64,000 bases of DNA from assembly GCF_002999135.1 (NCBI RefSeq), contig NZ_CP027229.1:2455501-2519500 (forward strand), given 5' to 3'. The position numbers and the translations under genes are program-made. The stretch comes from Capnocytophaga sp. oral taxon 878 (GTDB lineage: Bacteria > Bacteroidota > Bacteroidia > Flavobacteriales > Flavobacteriaceae). The notes beneath the pieces are model-generated. The model was not told the origin of the DNA. It did no database searches and saw nothing but the letters and a program-made list of their open reading frames with translations. How positions within the stretch are numbered: the stretch's first letter is position 1; each line of letters opens with the position of its first letter. This document shows positions 8,902-16,990 of the stretch, one piece after another.

Positions 8902-9483
8902 TTATTTGAATTTCATAAAATAATTGGGTTGTAGTTTCCCTTTCAATAATTTTTGAAGTTTGGATTGCATCAATTTTTTCGTCAAGGGTTTCACGCGGTC
9001 AATATAGAGAATGCCTTCCAAATGGTCGTATTCGTGGAGAATCACGCGTGCGGTCATTCCGCTAAAAGTCTCGGTAATGGTTTCAAATTGCTCGTTTTGG
9101 TAGCTCAATTCTACCGACCACGAACGGGCTACTTTTCCTGATAAAAAAGGCAAACTCAAACAGCCCTCTACTTCTTCCCATTGTTCTTCGGAGAGATTTT
9201 TTATTTGCGGATTGATAAACACTCGCCGAATACCCGTGTCGCCTTTTTCGAAATAGGCTATTTTATCCCTTTCGTCCATCGCCTCGTAAAGCAATTGAGA
9301 ATCGGCAACGAACAACCGCAACGATTTTCCGACCTGCGGTGCTGCCAACCCACAGCCATTGGCCTTTTCCATCGTTTCCCACATATTGGCGATGAGTTCG
9401 TGCAAATTGGGAAAATCAGAGGCTACGGCTTGTGCCTTGACTTTGAGTACATTATTTCCGTAAGCAAATATGGGAAGTTTCAT
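8902..9483 (-). CDS. def: Peptide deformylase, element-borne
   Basis: Removes the N-formyl group from nascent proteins; needs Fe(II), Ni or Zn. 193 residues with all three signature motifs: GCGLAAPQ at 43-50, EGCLSLP (metal ligand Cys108), and HEYDH (His150, Glu151, His154). The third motif has HEYDH where HEIDH or HEFDH is more common. It lies between nrdB and nrdA with 54 bp and 8 bp gaps. Deformylase is essential, so the core genome almost certainly has another one. A spare copy on a mobile element next to other iron enzymes suggests target replacement or redox/metal stress tolerance. Confidence 0.95.
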   Translation of the reverse strand: MKLPIFAYGNNVLKVKAQAVASDFPNLHELIANMWETMEKANGCGLAAPQVGKSLRLFVADSQLLYEAMDERDKIAYFEKGDTGIRRVFINPQIKNLSEEQWEEVEGCLSLPFLSGKVARSWSVELSYQNEQFETITETFSGMTARVILHEYDHLEGILYIDRVKPLTKKLMQSKLQKLLKGKLQPNYFMKFK

Positions 9484-9537
9484 TTTTTTAATGGTTTTAT
9501 TTGGCTAATAGCTAATGGCCGATAGCCAATAGTTATT

Positions 9538-10512
9538 TTAAAAATCTTCATCGAGTGAAAAGGTGTTTTGTTCGCTGTTGGTTTGTGCTACGCCTGTTTT
9601 TTGGTATTCGCCTACACGCCGTTCGAAGAAATTGGTTTTTCCTTGCAGAGAAATAAGTTCCATAAAATCAAACGGATTGGTAGCGTTCCACACTTTATTG
9701 CACCCCAAGGCAACGAGCAATCTATCGGCTACAAATTCGATGTATTGGCACATCAGTTCGGCATTCATTCCGATGAGTTTCACAGGGAGTGCATCGGTAA
9801 CAAATTCCTTTTCGATAACAACGGCATCTACGATGATTTCTCGTATGGTTTCTTCCGAAAGTTTGTTTTGTAGATGATTGACATAGAGCAAACAAGCAAA
9901 ATCGCAGTGCAAGCCTTCGTCCCGACTGATGAGTTCGTTAGAAAAGGTGAGCCCTGGCATCAAGCCGCGTTTTTTGAGCCAAAAAATAGAGCAAAAACTT
10001 CCTGAAAAGAAGATGCCCTCCACCGCAGCAAAGGCGATGAGTCGCTCGGCAAAACTTCCTTTGGTAATCCATCGCAACGCCCATTTTGCTTTTTTGGTAA
10101 CACACGGAATGGTTTCGATGGCACGAAGCAAATAATCCTTCTCGGCAGGGTCTTTCACATAAGTATCGATGAGGAGCGAGTACATCTCGGAATGGATATT
10201 TTCAATCATAATTTGAAATCCGTAGAAACATCGTGCCTCAGGATATTGCACCTCTTGGAGGAAGTTGATGGCAAGATTTTCATTCACGATGCCATCACTG
10301 GCAGCAAAAAAAGCCAACACTCGCGAGATGAAAAATCGTTCGTTGTCGTTGAGTTTGTTTTGCCAATCGTGGAGATCGGGCGACAAATCTACTTCTTCTG
10401 CCGTCCAAAAACTGGCTTCGGCGTTTTTGTAGAATTGCCAAATATCATTGTGCTGTATAGGAAAAATGACAAAGCGGTCTTTGTTGTCTTGTAAGAGGGG
10501 TTCGGTAATCAT
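9538..10512 (-). CDS. nrdB: Class Ia ribonucleoside-diphosphate reductase, small (radical) subunit
   Basis: Ferritin-like di-iron subunit that makes the tyrosyl radical. 324 residues. Ligands can be placed as Asp73, Glu104, His107, Glu165, Glu199 and His202, with the radical tyrosine Tyr111 four residues after His107 (ENIHSEMY). This is the tyrosyl-radical class Ia pattern, not the radical-less class Ic. The C-terminal tail ends FSLDEDF, the sort of acidic tail that docks into NrdA. Its ATG overlaps the stop of the YceI-like gene in an ATGA, indicating translational coupling. Sequence flavour is close to the eukaryotic-like R2 branch common in Bacteroidota. Confidence 0.97.
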   Translation of the reverse strand: MITEPLLQDNKDRFVIFPIQHNDIWQFYKNAEASFWTAEEVDLSPDLHDWQNKLNDNERFFISRVLAFFAASDGIVNENLAINFLQEVQYPEARCFYGFQIMIENIHSEMYSLLIDTYVKDPAEKDYLLRAIETIPCVTKKAKWALRWITKGSFAERLIAFAAVEGIFFSGSFCSIFWLKKRGLMPGLTFSNELISRDEGLHCDFACLLYVNHLQNKLSEETIREIIVDAVVIEKEFVTDALPVKLIGMNAELMCQYIEFVADRLLVALGCNKVWNATNPFDFMELISLQGKTNFFERRVGEYQKTGVAQTNSEQNTFSLDEDF

Positions 10513-11108
10513 TTTTTAGTTTCTTTTAATTTTACAGACGCCTGAATATCAACATTTTCCCATACTTTACTTATACCATCAACACCTTTATGCAAATCAA
10601 AACAAACTGAGTTAAGTACTTCTAAGGCTTTCAAAGCTTTAAAATCTTTCAAATCGATAGAAGATTTGACACTCAATAAATTATCTTTGAATTGAATTTC
10701 TGCTGGAATATTATTCACACTAACTCCATTCATTCTTAGCTTAATAGTCCATTGATGGTTTTCAAAAATGAATTTTCCTGATATTTTTCCTGCTTCGTTC
10801 ATCAATCCGAAAAAGGAATTTTTAATTTTTTCATCTCTGGAAGGATCTCCTGTTGATAACTCCAAAGCACGAATAGAAAACTCAGCATTGTTTAAAAAAT
10901 CTTCAATGGATTTTCCTTCTGAAAGGTTGATTAAGTCCACCGATTGAAAAGTTCCTTTTACAGGTAATTTCTCGGTAGTTTTATATGCCGTCCATTCTAC
11001 TTTTGCTGAATTTTCAACGGGTTCAAAAGATGATTTTTCATTTTTACAAGAATACAACAATGTACCTCCTATACCTAATAGTACGATGAATAATTTTTTG
11101 ATTTTCAT
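10509..11108 (-). CDS. YceI-like lipoprotein
   Basis: About 199 residues from the ATG at 11106-11108 (a second ATG two codons earlier is possible). A signal sequence ends in the lipobox LLYSC, so it is predicted to be lipid-anchored in the periplasm or outer membrane. The mature part begins [18 protein letters not shown], the opening of the YceI lipocalin-like fold, and continues with the alternating strands of that family. YceI proteins bind isoprenoid quinone-type lipids and are linked to stress and pH adaptation; the ligand here is unknown. The start overlaps the pepA stop and its own stop overlaps nrdB. Confidence 0.8.
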   Translation of the reverse strand: MKIKKLFIVLLGIGGTLLYSCKNEKSSFEPVENSAKVEWTAYKTTEKLPVKGTFQSVDLINLSEGKSIEDFLNNAEFSIRALELSTGDPSRDEKIKNSFFGLMNEAGKISGKFIFENHQWTIKLRMNGVSVNNIPAEIQFKDNLLSVKSSIDLKDFKALKALEVLNSVCFDLHKGVDGISKVWENVDIQASVKLKETKK

Positions 11109-12550
11109 TAGCATTTACTTTTTACAAATTCATAAATCAGTCTTACAGGCACTGCTGTTGCTCCGCTTTGTTTATAGCCTTTTTTGTCTTTGAGGAAAGC
11201 AGCCCCTGCGATATCGAGATGTACCCAAGGGTAATCGGTAAAATGCTCCAAAAATTTGGCTGCTGTACTCACTCCGCCGATGGGTCCGCCAATGTTTTTA
11301 AGGTCGGCAATATCAGATTTTATGAGTTCGCCGTATTCTTTCCAAAGAGGGAGCTGCACAATGCGTTCATAGACTTCCTCGCCAATGGATTTTAGAGCAT
11401 CGATACTTTCTTGGTGGTTGGAAAGTCCTGCAATTCCGAAACTCCCTGTAATCGCCGCCGAAGCTCCCGTGAGCGTAGCCATATCAATCACTAATTCAGG
11501 GTTGAATTTTTTCGCATAGCAAAGTGCATCTGCCAAAACAAGTCGTCCTTCGGCATCGGTATTTTGCACTTCTACCGTAGTGCCGTCCATTATGGTAATC
11601 ACATCATCTACCACTAAGGCATTGGAATTGATTTTGTTATCCGTGGCGGGTACAATACCAATCACATAGTAAGGCAATTGATTCCCCGCAATTACCGAAA
11701 TGATACCCAATACAGCGGCACCACCTGCCATATCGCATTTCATTGTACTCATTACGCCGCCCACTTTGAGTGAGTAACCGCCCGTATCGAACATTACACC
11801 TTTGCCTACCAAAACCAAAGGTTGAGAATTGACCGCATTTTTCGGTTTGTAGTGCATAATATTAAAAGTGGGTGGTGTTTCCGAGCCTTTATTCACGCCG
11901 AGCAAACCTCCCATTTTTAGGGTTTCGATTTGTTTTTTATGAAGAATTTCCGTTCCAAAACCGAATTTTTCACCTGCTTCCTGCACCCATTCTGAAAACT
12001 TGAGAGCATCCATATAATTAACAGGTTCATTTACTGCGTTTTTGGTGAGGGAAATGGCTTCAAGAACTGTGTTAAGTTCATTGTATTGCTTTTCAGAAAG
12101 AGCGGTTTCCGAAACAAATAGCGTGATTTTACCCGTCTTTTTTTTGGATAGATATTTATCAAAATGATAACTGCTAAGCAACACACCTTCCAAGAGGGCG
12201 TATTTTTCTTTTTCGGAGAAAAGTTCCAGATTTTCAAGAACCGCCTCCACCGAAGATGAAACAGAAGATGGTTGTAGTTGTTGCACAATGGTTGCCCCTA
12301 CTTGTCTTAAATCCTCTAATTCGTATTTGGAAACGGCTACCAGCAAACTTTTTTCTTCTTGCCAAAGATGCCAATGTTTATTCTCCTTATCCTCAAACGA
12401 CTGATGAATTTCTTCTTTCAAATTTTCCTGAATATCAATATTTTGCAAATCTTTTTGGCTACGAATAAAACGAATTATTGTGCCTTTCTCAAACGATAAT
12501 TTGTCGGCAGTATAGCGTTTTAGCTCTGTATAAAGGTAAGTATCGATCAT
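11108..12550 (-). CDS. pepA: M17 leucyl aminopeptidase
   Basis: Cytosolic di-metal aminopeptidase that trims N-terminal residues from peptides. The metal-binding and catalytic region shows GKGVMFDTGGYSLK, the MKCDMAGGAAV stretch and the family signature NTDAEGRLVLADAL. I start it at the ATG at 12548-12550 (MIDTYLYTEL), about 480 residues. A longer open frame begins 57 bp upstream but would add an unrelated tail and overlap the peroxiredoxin gene. It acts on substrates released by deformylase and methionine aminopeptidase, so pairing with def is functionally sensible. Second metalloenzyme target of hydroxamate inhibitors in this operon. Confidence 0.93.
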   Translation of the reverse strand: MIDTYLYTELKRYTADKLSFEKGTIIRFIRSQKDLQNIDIQENLKEEIHQSFEDKENKHWHLWQEEKSLLVAVSKYELEDLRQVGATIVQQLQPSSVSSSVEAVLENLELFSEKEKYALLEGVLLSSYHFDKYLSKKKTGKITLFVSETALSEKQYNELNTVLEAISLTKNAVNEPVNYMDALKFSEWVQEAGEKFGFGTEILHKKQIETLKMGGLLGVNKGSETPPTFNIMHYKPKNAVNSQPLVLVGKGVMFDTGGYSLKVGGVMSTMKCDMAGGAAVLGIISVIAGNQLPYYVIGIVPATDNKINSNALVVDDVITIMDGTTVEVQNTDAEGRLVLADALCYAKKFNPELVIDMATLTGASAAITGSFGIAGLSNHQESIDALKSIGEEVYERIVQLPLWKEYGELIKSDIADLKNIGGPIGGVSTAAKFLEHFTDYPWVHLDIAGAAFLKDKKGYKQSGATAVPVRLIYEFVKSKC

Positions 12551-12555
12551 TTTAT

Positions 12556-13176
12556 TTATTTTTTTAATTGTTGAGAAAGTGTTTGTTCTCCCGCCTTCCA
12601 CCCACAAGCGGTTAATTCTTCTGTTTGGAGAGCATCTAATACGCGAAGTACTTCATCTACATTTCTTCCCACATTCATAGGATAAACGCTCACCCATTGT
12701 ATAATTCCTTGTGGGTCAATGATAAAAGTAGCTCGATAAGCAACTTTTTCTTCGCAATTTAAAATTCCCATTTCTTCGGCTAAAGATTTGGAAGTATCGG
12801 CAAGCATTGGAATAGAAAGTTCTGCTAATTGTGGATGATTTTCTCTCCACCCTAAATGTACATATTCGGTGTCGGTAGAAGCACCAATCAACATAGCGTT
12901 TCTTTCCAGAAATTTTTTATTATTTTTATTAAATTCTATAATTTCTGTTGGACAGACGAAAGTAAAATCTTTAGGCCACCAAAAAAGCACCATCCACTTT
13001 CCTTGTTCGGCTGCGTAGTTGTGTGTGATTTCAGAGATTTCTATGCCTTTCTTTGTAGAAATAACGGCTTTTTTAACAAATTCTGGTAATTTATCTCCAA
13101 TGCTTAGTATTCCTTTTTGGATGAGTTGTAATTGCTCTTTCTGAACCAATTTTTTAATTGAATTGCACATAATCAA
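12556..13176 (-). CDS. AhpC-type 2-Cys peroxiredoxin
   Basis: Reduces hydrogen peroxide and organic peroxides. About 206 residues with the peroxidatic Cys75 in DFTFVCPTE and a resolving Cys191 in TACGWKAGE near the C-terminus. The WPKDFTFVCPTE context and the C-terminal AC-x-W form resemble the AhpC branch known from mycobacteria, where the partner reductant is AhpD rather than AhpF. No AhpD- or AhpF-like gene is present in this operon, so the electron donor is unknown. A start two codons downstream (MCNSIKK) is possible. The gene overlaps the end of the preceding TPR-like gene by about 20 bp. Confidence 0.93.
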   Translation of the reverse strand: MIMCNSIKKLVQKEQLQLIQKGILSIGDKLPEFVKKAVISTKKGIEISEITHNYAAEQGKWMVLFWWPKDFTFVCPTEIIEFNKNNKKFLERNAMLIGASTDTEYVHLGWRENHPQLAELSIPMLADTSKSLAEEMGILNCEEKVAYRATFIIDPQGIIQWVSVYPMNVGRNVDEVLRVLDALQTEELTACGWKAGEQTLSQQLKK

Positions 13177-13639
13177 ATGTTTTTATATTTTCTAAATTGT
13201 TTGTTATCAATCGTTTTTTCAAGTAAGTTAAAAAAATAGTTTTACTTATTGTATCTAAATTATTTTTTTGAATAAAGTTTATGTAACTAATGACAGATTT
13301 TTTCAATTCTCCCTGAATTTCTTCTTTTTTATAATTCTTTTCATAGAGATATAAAAGAAAATATATCACTTTTTGCAACATTTCCTCTGCATTTTTCAAA
13401 TCTTTTATTTCCTGATAGCAATTTGCCAAGTTGTTACACGAAACAACGTACAATTGTACAAAAGGAACTTTCAGTCGGACGCAATCGAGAAAATTACCAT
13501 TAAGCACTTCAGCTCTGTACAAGGCATTTAGATAGCCACTCAAAGCAACTTCATAATTTCCTTCGTTAAAAGATTCATTGGCTTCTTCGGTTAAAATCTT
13601 CCAATAATTTTCGATATGGTTTACACAAGTATCACTCAT
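13154..13639 (-). CDS. Helical TPR-like protein between SOD and peroxiredoxin
   Basis: 161 residues, no signal peptide. Residues 15-100 form helix pairs of TPR character (EANESFNEGNYEVALSGYL, then NNLANCYQEIKDLKNAEEML). It overlaps the superoxide dismutase stop by 8 nt and the peroxiredoxin start by about 20 nt, so it is translationally coupled on both sides and made in stoichiometric proximity to both enzymes. A scaffold or chaperone role for these redox enzymes is inference only; I do not recognise a named family. Confidence 0.65.
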   Translation of the reverse strand: MSDTCVNHIENYWKILTEEANESFNEGNYEVALSGYLNALYRAEVLNGNFLDCVRLKVPFVQLYVVSCNNLANCYQEIKDLKNAEEMLQKVIYFLLYLYEKNYKKEEIQGELKKSVISYINFIQKNNLDTISKTIFLTYLKKRLITNNLENIKTFDYVQFN

Positions 13640-14237
13640 TATATTTCAAGTTTTGGTTAGCAAAATTCCAGTTTACAAGTTCCCAAAAACCTTCCACGAA
13701 TTTGGGTCTTGCATTTCGATAATCGATATAGTAGGCGTGCTCCCACACATCGAGGGTAAGGATAGGAGTTTTATTTTCAGTCAGTGGAGTGAAAGCATCT
13801 TTCATTGGGAGAATTTCTAATTTTCCTTCCTGATTTTGAGCCAGCCACGCCCAACCAGCACCGAATAATTTTACGGCAGTGGCAGAGAATTGTTCTTTAA
13901 AATTTTTAAAACTTCCGAAATCGCGGTTGATGAGTTCAGCGATTTTTCCAGTAGGATTTTTTCCGCCATCGGGCGAGAGACAATTCCAAAAAAAGGAATG
14001 ATTCCAATGTTGAGCTGCATTGTTGAAAATGGCTACTTGGTTTTCGTTGTAGCTTTTTCGGATGATGTCCACGATGTCTTTTTCCGCCCATTCGGTATCT
14101 TTTACCAATCCCGCAAGGTTGTTTACATAGGCAGCGTGATGCTTTTCGTAGTGATAATCAAAAGTTTCCTCTGTAATAATCGGATTTAGAGCATTTTTGT
14201 CATACGGAAGCTCTGGGAGTGTGTGATTAATATTCAT
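13632..14237 (-). CDS. sodB: Superoxide dismutase, Fe type
   Basis: Converts superoxide to oxygen and peroxide in the cytosol. 201 residues. Metal ligands are His29, His80, Asp163 and His167 (DVWEHAYYIDY). A glutamine at position 76 (NNAAQHWNH) in the second sphere is the marker of iron rather than manganese enzymes. It is the first gene of the 8-kb leftward operon, so it is expressed from the AT-rich leader at 14240-14440. The peroxide it makes is the substrate of the peroxiredoxin two genes downstream. Confidence 0.96.
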   Translation of the reverse strand: MNINHTLPELPYDKNALNPIITEETFDYHYEKHHAAYVNNLAGLVKDTEWAEKDIVDIIRKSYNENQVAIFNNAAQHWNHSFFWNCLSPDGGKNPTGKIAELINRDFGSFKNFKEQFSATAVKLFGAGWAWLAQNQEGKLEILPMKDAFTPLTENKTPILTLDVWEHAYYIDYRNARPKFVEGFWELVNWNFANQNLKYNE

Positions 14238-14314
14238 TATTTTTCAGGTTTAAATAGTTAGCTTAATTGATTTTCAATTGTTTAATATTATTATTTTTAA
14301 TATTTTTAGATTTG

Positions 14315-14322
14315 CAAAAATA
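14315..14322 (-). promoter_or_regulatory. Candidate -7 box of the sod-nrd operon
   Basis: On the minus strand the sequence reads TATTTTTG, matching TAnnTTTG, 78 bp before the sod start. The expected -33 TTG is not clear at 19-21 bp, so this is a weak call. The whole leader from 14240 to 14440 is extremely AT-rich. Confidence 0.35.
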
Positions 14323-14445
14323 ATAATTTAGATTTATCTAAAAAAATAAATTGATGATTTTTTTATTTATCTTTTCAATATAGTTTTTTAATAATTTGTA
14401 AATCAAATATATAAAATAAAGTTTGATGTTTTACACGTTATTTAT

Positions 14446-14721
14446 TTTTTGTTTTTTTCGGTGAGATGCTATTCTAATCTTTGCGAAAGAGTCATAATTT
14501 CTTTACAGATAGCCACTATTTGAGCGGTTTGTTTTTCAAGTTTAAACAGATAGGTGGAGGCTTTCTTTTCGGAAAAATTGCGATACAAAATCTTTACAAT
14601 CAGATTGTAATTCACTCCCACTACCCGAAATTACCCATAGAGTTCGGTGAGTTTGATATAAAAATCCTTTACCAATTTACCGATTTTTACACTTTTGATT
14701 TCTTTGGAAAATAATACCGAA
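14446..14721 (-). pseudogene. Decayed inverted second copy of the mobC-like gene
   Basis: The minus strand here matches 5257-5536 over about 280 bp, roughly nine bases in ten by eye, beginning at TTCGGTATTATTTTCC. It lacks the first 57 or so codons and is interrupted by a stop where the intact copy has LYGQF (here LYG then TAA), with another stop near the end. The two copies face each other across the cargo operon. The divergence means they come from related but different elements rather than from a recent duplication. Confidence 0.8.
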
Positions 14722-14738
14722 ATAAAAATATATCTTAA

Positions 14739-15008
14739 ATGCCTAAAGAAATGACTGAAAGTCTTATAGTCAAAAAAGAAGCCCTGAAATGTAGCGGTAA
14801 AATCTATTCCGAGCAACACAGGCGGAACTTTGATATAAAGGATGATATTTTAAGGGTGGAAAATGACCCTGACGATGAAAGCAGGCTGAACCTGACAATA
14901 AACAGGAAGCCGATTGCCGACTGGTTCAGGGAGCAATGGCACAGGCTTAGATATGGAGCAAGAGTGCCGCAACAGGAAGAAAGAAAAAGTAGAGGATTCA
15001 AATTATAA
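14739..15008 (+). pseudogene. C-terminal remnant of a relaxase
   Basis: An 89-codon open frame whose ATG is preceded directly by an in-frame stop. From about residue 8 it resembles the C-terminal tail of Bacteroidota mobilization relaxases: a charged helical stretch, the WFREQWHRLRYG segment and a basic end (EERKSRGFKL). It lies convergent to cfxA, the arrangement described for the Tn4555 family where a mob gene faces cfxA. It is fused at its 5' side to the inverted mobC fragment, so no functional relaxase remains. Assignment is from tail composition and context. Confidence 0.6.
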
Positions 15009-15028
15009 TAGAAGCAATTTGATTAGTA

Positions 15029-15070
15029 ATCTAAAAGCACTCCGATAACGATTAGAGTGCTTTTAGATTG
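15029..15070. terminator. Bidirectional terminator between relaxase remnant and cfxA
   Basis: Perfect 15-bp stem, AATCTAAAAGCACTC (15029-15043) and GAGTGCTTTTAGATT (15056-15070), 12-nt loop, 30 bp after the cfxA stop. Confidence 0.75.
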
Positions 15071-15100
15071 TTTATCATTAATTATCAAAGCAAGTGCAGT

Positions 15101-16066
15101 TTAAGATTTTACTGAAGTTTGCATTAATAAAGAATATACTACAGCTGATATATGCGCAACATATTGTGACGCTTGTGATTCATTTCCCTTGAAATCCTTA
15201 ACAAATACCGCTAAGGTATAACTGATATTATTAGGCAGACATATATAGGCAACATCATTGTGAGCTGCAAGAACACCATTTTCATTAACATAACCTGAAC
15301 CTGTCTTATGCGCTATAACAACCCCTTCTTTATCAAGAAGTGGAGCTGCTATCCTATCTACACCTGTTTTGCATTCTTTTAACGTATTCTTAATGAAACT
15401 TTGTTTCTCATCATCGATAAGACCTTCAGTAAACAAACGATTCATCAACATTGCAGCACCAAGAGGAGATGTATAGTTAGAGTAAGCCTTGTTATGGTCA
15501 GCCGACATTTCCTCTTCCGTATAAGCTATCTGAAAACTTGAACGAGGAATGAGTGTGGCTATAAAACTATCTGTTTGAGCGACATTAACCATATCCTTAA
15601 ACATAAGGTTGCTTGCATTGTTGTCACTCTGAGTAAGAGTATAACGCAGCAAATCTCTCACTGTCAATGATATGACTGGCCCTGAATAATCTTTCAGCAT
15701 AGGACTCCAAGTCTTTGGGTCAAGTTTATCCCTATTTATATTTACTAAGGTATCAAGTGAAATTCCTTTATTGTCAAAGTCATTACAAAGAGCTAATGCC
15801 TGATGAACCTTAAACACACTCATCATAGGATAAACACTCTTATTATTGACCTTAACCGTATCTCTGTTATTAACAATAACCGCCACACCAATTTCGCCAG
15901 GACAAGCTGAGACAATTTGAGAAATGCTATCAGTCAAAACATTTGTTAAAGGAGGATTTGCGCTATCTTTTGTCGCTGATTTATGGAACAATGAAAATAC
16001 CAAGATGAAAATGCAAACTAAAGCTATACTCAAAACTACGATTTGTTTTTTTCTGTTTTTTTCCAT
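15101..16066 (-). CDS. cfxA: CfxA-family class A beta-lactamase
   Basis: Periplasmic serine hydrolase that inactivates penicillins and many cephalosporins. 321 residues with an N-terminal membrane/signal segment (about 8-26). Active-site motifs are SVFK (Ser83, Lys86; the S-x-x-K motif), SDN at 147-149, the EEE cluster near 184 in the omega-loop region, and KTG at 254-256. Overall sequence is that of the CfxA group of oral Bacteroidota; I do not assign the allele. It lies at the right end of the mobile element, facing the relaxase remnant, with its own promoter at 16094-16125 and a terminator after it. Confidence 0.97.
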   Translation of the reverse strand: MEKNRKKQIVVLSIALVCIFILVFSLFHKSATKDSANPPLTNVLTDSISQIVSACPGEIGVAVIVNNRDTVKVNNKSVYPMMSVFKVHQALALCNDFDNKGISLDTLVNINRDKLDPKTWSPMLKDYSGPVISLTVRDLLRYTLTQSDNNASNLMFKDMVNVAQTDSFIATLIPRSSFQIAYTEEEMSADHNKAYSNYTSPLGAAMLMNRLFTEGLIDDEKQSFIKNTLKECKTGVDRIAAPLLDKEGVVIAHKTGSGYVNENGVLAAHNDVAYICLPNNISYTLAVFVKDFKGNESQASQYVAHISAVVYSLLMQTSVKS

Positions 16067-16093
16067 GTTTATATTATTTATTTAAATATAGGG

Positions 16094-16125
16094 CAAAATT
16101 ACAAAAGTTTTTTTACTCTCACAAA
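16094..16125 (-). promoter_or_regulatory. cfxA promoter
   Basis: On the minus strand TTTG (16122-16125), a 20-bp spacer, then TAATTTTG (16094-16101), a full match to the Bacteroidota promoter. The cfxA ATG is 28 bp downstream of the -7 box. Confidence 0.65.
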
Positions 16126-16217
16126 GGCTTAGGCAAGTTTTTTATTTCTTGTAGTAATTCTACTACATAGATAGGTAGTACATTGACATATTACCAGCCC
16201 CACACAAACGTGCGTTG

Positions 16218-16264
16218 CAAAGGTATTTTTTTTTTGGTTATATTGTCAAGATGTTGTACCTTTG
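16218..16264. promoter_or_regulatory. Divergent promoter-like boxes without a following gene
   Basis: Minus strand: TACCTTTG (16218-16225) with TTG at 16247-16249, 21-bp spacer. Plus strand: TACCTTTG (16257-16264) with TTGG near 16234, a spacer of about 20. Neither is followed by a recognisable open frame. They could be relics of genes deleted during element assembly or could drive small RNAs. Confidence 0.35.
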
Positions 16265-16466
16265 CACCTAGAAGTTATTGAGAAAATAGGTATAATCAAA
16301 TGAAATAAGAACTATTACTAAACCATTACCTAATCTTCTTGTAATTCCTGTATCTTCTTTATTTAAAATAGATTATAAAAGTAGTTTCAATTTTGGATGA
16401 AAAATATGATTAACATTCTCCTCTGCTATGGCAAACTCTCCCCAACGCAGAATCTTTTTTCAGGCA

Positions 16467-16498
16467 CAAAGGTACGGCTTTATTCCCAAATTAGCAAA
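16467..16498 (-). promoter_or_regulatory. Orphan leftward promoter at the chromosomal edge
   Basis: TTTG (16495-16498) and TACCTTTG (16467-16474) on the minus strand with a 20-bp spacer: a full consensus match. It points left into the element border, where no gene starts. It may be the original promoter of the chromosomal gene now displaced by the element. Confidence 0.4.
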
Positions 16499-16500
16499 TC

Positions 16501-16985
16501 TTCTCACTCACACCTCACCCTCCCATCTATCTCCTAATCCCTAACCTCTATCTTCTCACCTCTCCCCCTTCATTGCGAATAATGCAAAAATCACCTACCC
16601 CCACACTATCCCCTATCTCCTAACTCCTCTCCCCTAATAATCAGCCCTTTCCACCCCCACCCTCCTGCCTATTATCTCTTATCACTTACCTACTTTAAAC
16701 GAACGAATAACGAAGGATAAACGAACTGTAAACGAACTATAAGCGTTACACCCCTGATAATCAGCCCTCACTTCCCTAAACTTTCCTTTTGCCAAATCCG
16801 CAACCAAATCCCCCAATCCTTACATTATTCTCACTCTTTTCCCCTTTTCTCCCCTTTTTTCTCACCCCCTATCCCTTATCTCCTATCCTCTAACTCCTAT
16901 TTTCCCCCTATTTTTATCAACCACTAATCATCACCTCTTCTCCCTGCCTAACCCCTATCCCCTATCTCCTATCTCCTAACTCCTC
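16501..16985. repeat. Polypyrimidine tract with repeat unit R1 (long form)
   Basis: Plus strand nearly devoid of G, built from CCTATCTCC, CCCCTATC and CCTAACTCC words. Inside at about 16698-16746 is one copy of the ~11-bp-unit repeat (ACGAACGAAT, AACGAAGGAT, AAACGAACTGT, AAACGAACTAT). The surroundings, from AATAATGCAAAAA at about 16579 through CCAAATCCGCAACC at about 16793, match the locus at 62275-62530, so R1 and R7 share a longer unit of roughly 300 bp. Confidence 0.7.
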
Positions 16986-16990
16986 CCTAC

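Larger units (their letters stand above)
16067..16990. other. Right boundary region of the element and pyrimidine-rich tract
   Basis: No gene. From the left: cfxA promoter, then back-to-back orphan promoter-like boxes (see 16218-16264 and 16467-16498), then from about 16500 a stretch almost free of G on the plus strand made of CCTATCTCC/CCTAACTCC-like words, with a repeat unit R1 inside. The chromosome-element boundary must lie between about 16126 and 16500. A small inverted repeat TGTAGTA-ATTC-TACTACA is at about 16155. Confidence 0.55.

Noticed and set aside
15101..16066. Naming a specific CfxA allele
   Set aside because: Alleles differ by single residues and numbering cannot be verified here without an alignment.
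16501..16985. Telomere-like CCCTAA sequence suggesting a linear replicon end
   Set aside because: The tract is internal, degenerate (CCTATCTCC, CCTAACTCC) and flanked by normal genes on both sides; several similar tracts exist in the window.
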